A stretch of 5,487 bases of DNA from Pseudoalteromonas rubra (GCF_000238295.3 NZ_AHCD03000017.1:1-5487), one strand, 5' to 3'; positions 1-5,487 are shown, counted from the stretch's first letter. Numbers and translations: made by a program. Notes: generated from the letters alone by a model not told the origin.

Positions 1-22
1 CCTGTCGGCGTCCTCACAAATC

Positions 23-51
23 TATCTATGGCCGGGGCAAACGCTTTTCAA
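23..51 (-). promoter_or_regulatory. possible sigma70-type promoter reading out of the left edge
   Basis: Read on the minus strand, TTGAAA (51-46) and TAGATA (28-23) are separated by exactly 17 bases. This matches sigma70 -35/-10 spacing, with fair agreement to consensus. Upstream on the same strand (about 52-125) the DNA is very AT-rich with A and T runs, as in UP elements. Transcription would start near position 15 and serve a gene left of the window, which cannot be seen. This is consensus matching only, and AT-rich DNA produces such matches by chance. Confidence 0.35.
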
Positions 52-142
52 GCAAGTTTTTTGAAAAAAGTTTGAGTGTTTTTTATATCTTTGATTTTAA
101 TTGATTTTTATTTTTGGTTATTTGCTATGGATCTTTGCTCAG

Positions 143-192
143 GTCATCCACCGTTTTGCTGCCAGTGGTTCCCGGCTCAAGGCCGGGATGAC
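143..192. repeat. REP-like intergenic palindrome
   Basis: A perfect 7-base inverted repeat, TCCCGGC (170-176) and GCCGGGA (182-188), encloses the loop TCAAG. A second, overlapping pair, GTCATCC (143-149) and GGATGAC (186-192), brackets the element. Read on the minus strand the core is GTCATCCCGGCCTTGAGCCG, which resembles a dispersed extragenic palindrome class widespread in gammaproteobacteria. Its GC-rich arms stand out against the AT-rich DNA to the left. It is non-coding; any role in transcript ends or mRNA stability is inferred. Confidence 0.6.
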
Positions 193-232
193 GGAAGTGA
201 AGCCGAGATGATGGAGGCTACTCGTTATTATT

Positions 233-610
233 CTCAAGCGGGGGCGCCGAGCCTGCGACGATATTTAATCGTTAAAGTTGGGAGTAAAGTACGTCCCTGT
301 AGTTATGTCCATCGCGCATCTCGACAATGTGCTCCTGCATTGTTCTACTTCCCACATCCATGTAGGTCCATGCGCTCATCTCCTCATGCGGGGGCGCCGA
401 GCCTGCGACGATACTTAATCGTTAAAGCTGGGAGTAAAGTACGTCCCTGTAGTTATGTTCATCGCGCATCCGTGCACTCATCTCCTCAAGCTGCGACGAT
501 ACTTAATTGTAGGTTTTTCAATGTGTTATAAGTAAAGTACATCCCTGTAGTTGCGTCCATCGCGCATCCATGCGCTCATCTCTTCAAGCTGCGACGATAC
601 TTAATCGTCG
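233..610. repeat. array of diverged intergenic repeats, each with a small hairpin of fixed loop
   Basis: The clearest pair is 233-320 and 383-470: 88 positions, four mismatches (237, 264, 278, 309), offset 150. Unit parts on the plus strand are a GC-rich lead (238-254, 388-404), a hairpin block GCGACGATACTTAATCGT, a 38-base block (283-320, 433-470, 531-568), and a tail CATGCGCTCATCTCCTCA (369-386, with variants at 471-488 and 569-586). Hairpin blocks start at 255, 405, 493 and 591, so spacings are 150, 88 and 98. The first interval carries an extra ~50-base segment (321-367) containing ACAATG/CATTGT. The third and fourth hairpins lack the GC-rich lead, and the third has diverged downstream (511-530). 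No transposase or uniform spacers are present. It is best described as an unclassified intergenic repeat family. Confidence 0.8.
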
Positions 611-637
611 GTCTTTCGTCGTCCATCCAGGGCTCGC

Positions 638-681
638 GTCCACTGACAAAAGGCGATACTTAATCGCCTTTTGTAGTGGAC
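638..681 (-). terminator. 19-bp quasi-palindromic hairpin covering the lipase stop codon, possible terminator
   Basis: The left arm (638-657) and right arm (663-681) pair over 19 bases, interrupted only by one unpaired G at 645. The inner 12 bases (646-657 with 663-674) are perfect, and the loop is ACTTA (658-662). On the minus strand the last six sense codons of the lipase gene form one arm and its TAA stop begins the loop. The 3' arm includes CCTTTTGT, so it could act as an intrinsic terminator for the lipase, but the T-run lies inside the stem rather than after it. The loop and flanking GAT/ATC match the hairpins of the 233-610 array. Confidence 0.65.
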
Positions 682-1907
682 CCCCAAAAATTTGTGCGGA
701 ATTTTAGGCCTGCGCCTATGCTGGCGTCCGGGGTGATAAATAGTTGGCTCGGGCGGGCTGTTGGATCTTGCCAGTTGTGGTAGAGCGGGATCAGGCGTTC
801 TTTGATCATATTTTCAAGCGAATGATTCACAAAGAGGTTTTTATCCGGGAAAGCCGGGAATTCGACTTCGTTTTCGTCATGGCGCAATGCCGAAGAGGAA
901 ATTGGATCATAGTCAGTGCGGAAGTTGATCACATTACGCAGGCGCATGGTGTTGGCGAAATAACGGGCGTAAGTGTCGATGATCTTAGTGCCGGGTGAGG
1001 CAAAAACCCGGGTTTGAATGCCTGTGCGTACGCCTGAGTCGACTGCGGTATAGCCGCCGAGGCTATGGCCGGTTAGCACTACGTTATGGCTGTTTGTCGT
1101 TTCGGGTATCTGGTAGCCGGGGGCAACAGATGCCTGATTGGGTGGATACTGATCCAAAATGTGCTGACAAAACTCATACGCGGTGCGTTGCCAGGCGATG
1201 TCGGTTTCGGCCAGGTTGGCGAAAAAAAGTTTAAAGTCTTCGTACAGGTCACCGGTGTTAAACGGATTGGTGCCCTTGTAGGCAATGATGACTTCTTCTT
1301 CCAGGCTTTCAGAGGCAATGGCTGGTACTTTGACCGCGAAGGCATAAACGCCGTCTACATTGAGTAATGAATCAATAATCTCCAGCTTACCGTTTGTCAG
1401 CATTAACTTTTGATACAGAGGGTCATCGTGGTAGGCAAATGAGCCACCGGGTTCCAGGCTATACGCATAGGCTGACGCGAAGGCATATCGTAGCACCTTG
1501 TTGTAGGCTATCACATCCAGACTGTTGCTGATTTCTTTTGCCTGTGAGGGCGTGAGCACGGGGTATTCCCAGCCGACGCTGCGGTCTGAGGCAAAAAAGC
1601 TGATGTTATTACTGTACTGAGGACCAAATTGCTGCGCCAGAGTGACCCGGCTTAATTCCTCAAGGGTTGCCTGTGCCTGGGCATCGCTGACCTCAACGCC
1701 ATTGATTTTATCTACCACAAAATAGTTGCCATAAATGGCCGTGAGCGCGTTATCGTGCCAGTGTCCCTGCAATTTGGCATAGTCATCGCCTGCCAGCATC
1801 CAGTGTTTTTTCACCAATTGTGAGCGCGGTATAAAGCCCGTATGTATGCCATAGCTTTGTACAAAGGTGGTGTCTTGTTTGGTGGTCAGTGGGGTTGAGT
1901 CCAGCAT
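660..1907 (-). CDS. class 3 lipase-like alpha/beta hydrolase
   Basis: Predicted serine hydrolase of 415 residues, probably acting on lipid esters. The nucleophile elbow GHSLGG lies at about residues 280-285 (Ser282), preceded by the beta-strand VVLT. Upstream, VIIAYKGTNP (about 206-215) matches the strand and oxyanion-region segment of class 3 lipases, where RGT is usual. Downstream, RTDYDPIS (about 331-338) supplies the likely catalytic Asp (Asp332 or Asp334), and FVNHSLENM the likely His362, so a full triad is visible. The N-terminal ~190 residues are unassigned. No signal peptide or membrane helix is seen, so it is cytoplasmic or exported by a signal-less route. The ATG at 1907 is preferred because GGGAGGA (1919-1913) sits five bases upstream; the in-frame GTG at 1952 has no such site. 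The stop lies in a hairpin loop. It is divergent from the STAND gene. The fold is fairly sure; substrate and role are unknown. Confidence 0.8.
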   Translation of the reverse strand: MLDSTPLTTKQDTTFVQSYGIHTGFIPRSQLVKKHWMLAGDDYAKLQGHWHDNALTAIYGNYFVVDKINGVEVSDAQAQATLEELSRVTLAQQFGPQYSNNISFFASDRSVGWEYPVLTPSQAKEISNSLDVIAYNKVLRYAFASAYAYSLEPGGSFAYHDDPLYQKLMLTNGKLEIIDSLLNVDGVYAFAVKVPAIASESLEEEVIIAYKGTNPFNTGDLYEDFKLFFANLAETDIAWQRTAYEFCQHILDQYPPNQASVAPGYQIPETTNSHNVVLTGHSLGGYTAVDSGVRTGIQTRVFASPGTKIIDTYARYFANTMRLRNVINFRTDYDPISSSALRHDENEVEFPAFPDKNLFVNHSLENMIKERLIPLYHNWQDPTARPSQLFITPDASIGAGLKFRTNFWGSTTKGD

Positions 1908-2005
1908 AGTTATCCTCCCGGATTGTGGTTTCCGAGAGCAAGTATGGAACACAATCTGTGGTGTGCCAGTTACACGAGCTTACAGAGCTGGGTAACTGTT
2001 ATCCC

Positions 2006-2034
2006 TTGCCTGACCTGTAGTGCTGGATTAGGAT
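2006..2034 (+). promoter_or_regulatory. possible sigma70 promoter of the STAND operon
   Basis: TTGCCT (2006-2011) and TAGGAT (2029-2034) are separated by 17 bases, each matching four of six consensus positions. Transcription would start near 2041, giving a leader of about 25 bases that contains the AGGGAG ribosome binding site (2053-2058). The in-frame ATG at 2033 would lie inside the -10 box, which agrees with translation starting at 2066. This is a consensus match only. Confidence 0.35.
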
Positions 2035-2065
2035 GAAAAATAAGCAAACACCAGGGAGAATAGGT

Positions 2066-2140
2066 ATGGCTGAGCGCAGCGTTTCAGTGCAGGGCAGTGC
2101 CAATCAGAGCATTATTATTAGTGGTGATCATAATCAGGTG
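2066..2140 (+). repeat. motif-coding segment duplicated at the start of the next gene (4549-4623)
   Basis: The first 75 bases of this gene and of the gene at 4549 encode the same motif in register. GGTGATCATAATCAG is identical at 2123-2137 and 4606-4620, in both cases 57 bases after the A of the ATG. GGCA(G/A)TGCCAAT is also shared a little upstream. At protein level 12 of the first 25 residues are identical and most others are conservative. Similarity stops after the motif, so this is a duplicated or exchanged module rather than a whole-gene duplication. Confidence 0.75.
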
Positions 2141-4543
2141 GGAGGTGCGGTGGAATTTCGCATTCCGCTGGTGCGCCATCATACCCCTGCCCGGCGGCGT
2201 CGAGGTTCGCAAACCCCACCGAATGTGCTGGATATTCTCAGCGCGCACAACAAAGCATTGAAATTGCTGGGCCGGGGGCACGAGCTAAAGTTACTCAATG
2301 AATGGCTAAGTGACGACAGGGATATTTCCGTCTTTGCCATCACTGCCTCTGCAGGCAGTGGCAAAACGCGACTGGCCATTGAGCTGTGCGAGCAGGCAGA
2401 GCAGCAACCGGGTTGGGCTGCGGGTTTTGTACGTAGCGACGACTTGGCACAGCTGGCGCATGCCTTTAAATTTGCCCAGGCAAACTGGTCTCATTCTTTA
2501 TTGCTGGTGGTTGATTACGCCGGCGCCAATGCTAAGGCACTAGCGCAATGGCTGGATGCCCTGTCTCAGCTCGACGAGCTGGTCGATGGCATCCGGGTGC
2601 GTATCTTGCTGCTGGAGCGCGAAGCCAGTAAAGAGGCTGGCTGGTGGCACACGCTAACGGGCTCTGCGTTAGGTAGCGACCAGGCGCGACTTGACCTGTT
2701 TACCCAGTTTGAGCCCTATGCGCTGGCTGGGCTGAGTGATATCTCATTACGGCGAGCAGTATTGTGTGCTGCGCTGAATGCTGCGCAAGCGCTGGTGCCG
2801 CACCCTCAAACTAGTACAATCCCCGAGGTCGGTGAACAAGCCGACTTTGATACTGCGCTGGCCGACCCGCAATTTGGTAATCCACTGGCGCTGGTTATGG
2901 CCGGTATTCTGTGTCGGGACATGTTGCCGCGCGCGGCCTTATCATTACATTATCTGGCTGCGGCCGAAAAACTGGCGCAGCGAGAAATCGACCGCTTTTA
3001 CAAATGTTTTGGCGAAGGGGGCGATGCCATTAAGCTGGCTCATTGCCTGTGCTTTCATTTACTGTGTGGCGGGCTCCGTATTGCCGATATGCGCCAGACG
3101 CTCAGCGCTGAGCTGGTAGCCATGGGCTGGCATAGTCCAAGCCTGGATAAAGAACTGCAGGCATTGCAGCAAGCGTTTCCGCCAACGGATGACGGGGGCG
3201 AATCAGTCAGGCTGTCAACCACTCAGCCAGATCTGATTGCCGAGGCTATGTGTATACAGCTGCTGCAAAGTGATCAGGAGCGTAACTTAAAAGCGCCTGC
3301 AATTTTGGCCCGGACCCTTGAATATGGTCTAGAGCATGCGGCTGCAGCGCTAGTTCGTCTGCTACAGGACTTTGCCTGCCCGGTTAGCCAGCCAGACGCA
3401 AAACAGGCTCAGTTGTTGCTGTGGGCAGATGAGTTGATAGATGCTAATCAACATAACCCGTTATTGTTGGCATTACTTGACGGTGCTATCCCACTTAGCT
3501 CCCTGACGTTAGCTGAGTTGGCTTGTAAACTAGCTAACTTACTATACCTGCATGCAGAGAAACAGACACAAACGCCAATGTCTGAACAAGATATCGCCAG
3601 ATTGGCTAAATCAATAAATAACTTTGCCAATCGACTAAGCGTTCTTGGTCAGCGTGAAAGTGCCTTAGCATTCGTGCTGAAAGCTGTAGAGCTAAGGAGA
3701 AAGTTGGCCAAGAGAAGGCCTGAACGCTTTTTGCCTGATTTGGCGATGTCCTTGAATAGTCTGGCTAATCGACAGGGTGAACTGGGCGCTCATGAAGCTG
3801 CTTTAGCTAGTGCTCTTGAAGCTCTTGAATTTAGAAGGGAGCTTGCTCAAATCAATCCGGATAATTTTCTACCCGACTTGGCAACATCGTTGAATAACAT
3901 TGCTAACCAACAAGGTGAACTAGGCCTGCGTGAGGCTGCCCTATCAAATGCGCTTGAAGCCGTTGAGCATAGAAGAGAGCTTGTGAAAGTCAATCCAGAA
4001 GCTTTTTTGCCTGACCTGGCAATATCCCTCAATAATCTTGCTAACCGACAAAATGAACTCGGTGATAGTAAAGCTGCCCTATCAAATGCGCTTGAAGCAG
4101 TTGAATATAGGAGAAAACTGGCTCAAATGCACCCTGATGTCTATCTGCCTGATTTGGCTATATCACTTAACAATCTTGCCAATATCCAAAGTGATCAAGA
4201 GCAGCGAGAAGCTGCTCTGTCAAACGCACTTGAAGCTGTGAAACACTTTCGGGCACTGGCTCTGGCAAGCCCGGATGCGTTTGTGCCAGATCTTGCCATG
4301 TCGTTGAATAATCTTGCTAACCGACAGAGTGATTTAGGGCTTTACACACCAGCCCTTTCCAGTGGATTTGAGGCAATACAGATGTTATTTCCCTATTTTA
4401 TAAAATGGCCACAAGCATATAAAACATGGATGAAGGTGATGTTGCGTAATTACCGAGTTGCTTGTGAAGCGTTAGCGCAAATACCAGATAGTGAACTGAT
4501 CCATTCAATCGTCGAAAAACTCAATGAATTAGAACAGGAGTAA
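2066..4543 (+). CDS. STAND (NB-ARC-like) ATPase with N-terminal GDHNQ motif and C-terminal TPR-like repeats
   Basis: Predicted signal-transducing ATPase switch of 825 residues. In order: a G/N/Q-rich beta-type motif (2-25) shared with the next gene product; an Arg-rich linker (about 38-52); the NB-ARC lead-in LLGRGHELKLLNEWL (67-81); Walker A ASAGSGKT (94-101, Lys100); Walker B LLLVVD (145-150, Asp150); a sensor-type strand RILLLER (179-185); GNPLAL (271-276), like the GxPLAL motif of NB-ARC proteins; a helical middle; and six 46-residue TPR-like repeats (509-784). I chose the ATG at 2066, not the in-frame one at 2033, because AGGGAG lies seven bases upstream and the protein then aligns from residue 1 with its neighbour. 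Such proteins oligomerise when the C-terminal sensor is engaged. No toxic or catalytic effector domain is fused, so the five-base-downstream partner is the likely output. The ligand is unknown; a defence role is inferred. Confidence 0.85.
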   Translation: MAERSVSVQGSANQSIIISGDHNQVGGAVEFRIPLVRHHTPARRRRGSQTPPNVLDILSAHNKALKLLGRGHELKLLNEWLSDDRDISVFAITASAGSGKTRLAIELCEQAEQQPGWAAGFVRSDDLAQLAHAFKFAQANWSHSLLLVVDYAGANAKALAQWLDALSQLDELVDGIRVRILLLEREASKEAGWWHTLTGSALGSDQARLDLFTQFEPYALAGLSDISLRRAVLCAALNAAQALVPHPQTSTIPEVGEQADFDTALADPQFGNPLALVMAGILCRDMLPRAALSLHYLAAAEKLAQREIDRFYKCFGEGGDAIKLAHCLCFHLLCGGLRIADMRQTLSAELVAMGWHSPSLDKELQALQQAFPPTDDGGESVRLSTTQPDLIAEAMCIQLLQSDQERNLKAPAILARTLEYGLEHAAAALVRLLQDFACPVSQPDAKQAQLLLWADELIDANQHNPLLLALLDGAIPLSSLTLAELACKLANLLYLHAEKQTQTPMSEQDIARLAKSINNFANRLSVLGQRESALAFVLKAVELRRKLAKRRPERFLPDLAMSLNSLANRQGELGAHEAALASALEALEFRRELAQINPDNFLPDLATSLNNIANQQGELGLREAALSNALEAVEHRRELVKVNPEAFLPDLAISLNNLANRQNELGDSKAALSNALEAVEYRRKLAQMHPDVYLPDLAISLNNLANIQSDQEQREAALSNALEAVKHFRALALASPDAFVPDLAMSLNNLANRQSDLGLYTPALSSGFEAIQMLFPYFIKWPQAYKTWMKVMLRNYRVACEALAQIPDSELIHSIVEKLNELEQE
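3590..4417 (+). repeat. six 138-bp coding repeats (46-residue TPR-like units) within the STAND gene
   Basis: Units begin at 3590, 3728, 3866, 4004, 4142 and 4280, exactly 138 bases apart with no indels. The approximate consensus unit opens with FLPDLA, then SLNNLAN, ELG, EAALSNALEAVE and RRELA, closing with NPD: two helices with the Leu/Ala/Asn pattern of kinesin-light-chain-like TPRs, four residues longer than the 42 usual there. The first unit (DIARLA...) and the last (from about 4340) are most diverged. Units three and four share a 26-base identical run (3935-3960 and 4073-4098), which points to recent duplication or conversion. Such arrays usually bind protein or peptide ligands. Confidence 0.85.
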
Positions 4544-4548
4544 CTCCA

Positions 4549-4953
4549 ATGTCAGACAGGACAATAAAGGTGGGTGGCAATGCCAATGGCGCGGTGATAA
4601 ACACAGGTGATCATAATCAGATTTATGCCGCTCCCAACATCACCATGCCTGAGCCTCAGACGGTGGATATTCAGCAGGCGCTGAGTAAGTTAACCACAGC
4701 GTTGGGTGAGCTTGGCATTGCGCAGCCGCGCAAGCTGAATAATGCGTTGGAGGAGGCACAAGAAGAAATCGAACAGGCGCAGCCGGATAAGGCTGAGGTA
4801 GCAGAGTCGCTGGCCCGTGCGGCTAAAATAGCCAAAGAGGCTGAAAGCTTTGCCAGCCATAGTGAAAAGCTGGTCGAGCGTTTTACTCCGGTGCTGGGCT
4901 GGTTAGGTCCACATGCCACCCGGGTGGCCGAGGCACTGGGCGTGGCAATTTAG
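4549..4953 (+). CDS. small helical protein carrying the GDHNQ motif, putative effector or adaptor of the STAND ATPase
   Basis: A 134-residue protein of no family I can name with certainty. Residues 1-25 repeat the N-terminal motif of the STAND ATPase (identical R4, V8, G10, A12, N13, I17, G20-D-H-N-Q24). A Pro-containing linker follows (about 27-37), then an amphipathic helix (about 38-55), a long charged, Ala-rich helix with coiled-coil character (about 60-101), and a more hydrophobic C-terminal segment (about 107-134, including RFTPVLGWLG and ending GVAI). There are no Cys or obvious catalytic residues. The start is supported by AGGAG (4536-4540) eight bases upstream, and this site overlaps the end of the STAND reading frame, so translation is probably coupled. 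The five-base gap implies one transcript. I infer that it is recruited to activated STAND oligomers through the shared motif. Whether its C-terminus acts on membranes or only assembles is unknown. Confidence 0.7.
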   Translation: MSDRTIKVGGNANGAVINTGDHNQIYAAPNITMPEPQTVDIQQALSKLTTALGELGIAQPRKLNNALEEAQEEIEQAQPDKAEVAESLARAAKIAKEAESFASHSEKLVERFTPVLGWLGPHATRVAEALGVAI

Positions 4954-4971
4954 ATAATCTCTTACAGCACA

Positions 4972-4997
4972 CAAAAAAGCCGCCCTTGCGGGCGGCT
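4972..4997 (-). terminator. intrinsic terminator of the Hsp20 gene
   Basis: A perfect 8-base GC-rich stem, AGCCGCCC (4978-4985) and GGGCGGCT (4990-4997), encloses the loop TTGC. On the minus strand the stem is followed directly by TTTTTTG, a classic Rho-independent signal for the leftward Hsp20 transcript. On the plus strand no T-run follows, so it would at best weakly stop the convergent STAND operon, whose last stop codon ends 24 bases before the stem. Confidence 0.85.
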
Positions 4998-5035
4998 GGT
5001 GGAAATTCAACAATGTAATACAAGGAAAAGGGAGT

Positions 5036-5050
5036 GAGTAGTTACTACTC
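5036..5050. repeat. short palindrome just downstream of the Hsp20 stop
   Basis: GAGTAG (5036-5041) and CTACTC (5045-5050) flank the loop TTA, nine bases beyond the Hsp20 stop codon on the minus strand. It could fold in the 3' untranslated region ahead of the terminator. The stem is only six bases with no T-run, so function is uncertain. Otherwise 4998-5058 shows nothing recognisable. Confidence 0.3.
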
Positions 5051-5058
5051 TTAAGGCA

Positions 5059-5487
5059 TCAGCCTTCAATCAGCTTACCGGTACCAATTTCAATTTTTCT
5101 TGGCTTCAACGCTTCCGGTACTTCGCGCTCCAGGTCAATCAGTAACAGGCCGTTTTCAAGCGAAGCGCCAATCACTTTTACATGGTCGCCCAGCTGGAAT
5201 TTGCGCTCAAAGTTGCGCTCGGCAATGCCCTGGTGAATAAACTTTCGGTCGGTTTTGTCTTCTTTATTTTGCTTCTCGCCTTTGACGCTCAGCGTGTTGT
5301 TTTCCGACTCCAGCGACAACTCCTGCTCCGTAAAGCCGGCCACCGCCATGGTAATTTGGTATTTGTCTTCAGCTAAGGCTTCGATGTTGTACGGCGGGTA
5401 GCTGGGCTGTTTTTCGCTGCTGCGCTGCGCTGCATCCATCATAGATGCAAGGTGGTCAAAGCCGATGAATGAACGGTAAAGGGGTGA
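5059..5487 (-). CDS. ibpA: IbpA-family small heat shock protein (Hsp20), 5' end beyond the window
   Basis: ATP-independent cytoplasmic holdase that binds unfolding or aggregated proteins and passes them to the DnaK/ClpB machinery. 142 codons are visible. The frame stays open to the window edge, where it reads SPLYRSFIGFDHL, matching the N-terminal region of E. coli IbpA (LSPLYRSAIGFDRL); probably only about six residues are missing. The alpha-crystallin domain runs from about YPPYNIE to LKPRKIEI, with the family-typical AVAGF, GIAERNFERKFQL and ENGLLLIDLEREVPE, followed by the C-terminal I-x-I motif (IEI) that docks neighbouring subunits. The tail extends to KLIEG. The ATG at 5442 is internal, not the start, because conserved IbpA sequence lies upstream of it. 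The promoter and any 5' RNA thermometer are outside the window. The gene is convergent with the STAND operon and has its own terminator. Confidence 0.93.
   Translation of the reverse strand, partial: SPLYRSFIGFDHLASMMDAAQRSSEKQPSYPPYNIEALAEDKYQITMAVAGFTEQELSLESENNTLSVKGEKQNKEDKTDRKFIHQGIAERNFERKFQLGDHVKVIGASLENGLLLIDLEREVPEALKPRKIEIGTGKLIEG

Noticed and set aside
76..531. Plus-strand open frame of 151 codons starting with GTG
   Set aside because: It has no ribosome binding site, crosses the AT-rich stretch, the REP-like palindrome and two copies of the repeat, and its protein repeats only because the DNA repeats.
233..610. Possible CRISPR array
   Set aside because: The units are few, unequal in spacing (150, 88, 98), diverged along most of their length, and lack constant short repeats with unique spacers; no cas gene is present.
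744..1367. Plus-strand open frames opposite the lipase gene
   Set aside because: They are antisense to a gene with a full catalytic motif set, and their predicted peptides show no recognisable domain.
1908..1952. Longer lipase starting at GTG 1952
   Set aside because: The extra 15 residues include the GGGAGGA site used by the ATG at 1907, and nothing resembling a ribosome binding site precedes the GTG at good spacing.
1967..1998. Inverted repeat CAGTTAC / GTAACTG in the divergent intergenic region, possible operator
   Set aside because: A 7-base pair of arms separated by 18 bases is expected by chance at a rate of roughly 0.3 for a region this size; no regulator gene is nearby and no second copy was seen.
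2033..2065. STAND start at ATG 2033
   Set aside because: It lies in the candidate -10 box, has only a weak upstream GGA, and adds 11 residues absent from the otherwise colinear start of the neighbouring motif protein.
4549..4953. Toxin-antitoxin reading of the STAND/small-protein pair
   Set aside because: Neither protein resembles a known TA family, and the size ratio and shared motif fit a sensor-effector pair better.
5059..5442. Complete 127-residue Hsp20 beginning at ATG 5442
   Set aside because: Conserved IbpA residues (PLYRS, IGFD) continue upstream in frame to the window edge, so the gene is partial and that ATG is internal.

Overview
The window looks like a gammaproteobacterial chromosome, probably a marine or aquatic lineage. 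Three things suggest this: an IbpA-type small heat shock protein at the right edge, strong GGAG-type ribosome binding sites, and a REP-like inverted repeat of the CCCGGC...GCCGGG / GTCATCC class common in that group. The genus cannot be named from the sequence alone.

Layout. Positions 1-637 hold no convincing gene. They contain a possible minus-strand promoter firing out of the left edge, an AT-rich stretch, a REP-like palindrome (143-192) and an array of diverged repeats (233-610). Each array unit carries a small hairpin with an ACTTA-type loop between GAT and ATC. A fifth hairpin of this type, much larger (638-681), covers the stop codon of the next gene. That gene (minus strand, 660-1907) encodes a class 3 lipase-like alpha/beta hydrolase without a signal peptide. 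A 158-base divergent intergenic region follows. A tight plus-strand pair comes next: a large STAND ATPase with a C-terminal array of 46-residue TPR-like repeats (2066-4543), and, five bases later, a 134-residue helical protein (4549-4953). Convergent to this pair is an ibpA/hsp20 gene on the minus strand (5059 to beyond the window), with its terminator at 4972-4997.

How the genes may work together. The STAND ATPase and its small partner begin with the same ~25-residue G/N/Q-rich beta-type motif (GDHNQ core), encoded at the same offset from each start codon. Nothing else in the two proteins is alike. This is the layout known from bacterial STAND/NLR-type conflict systems, where a short homotypic motif (an effector-associated domain or an amyloid-type signalling sequence) on the sensor recruits a small effector bearing the same motif. 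I infer that the TPR array is the sensor, the NB-ARC-like ATPase is the switch, and the 134-residue protein with a hydrophobic C-terminal helix is the effector or adaptor. The divergent lipase could be a further effector or an unrelated neighbour. The Hsp20 gene is ordinary housekeeping.
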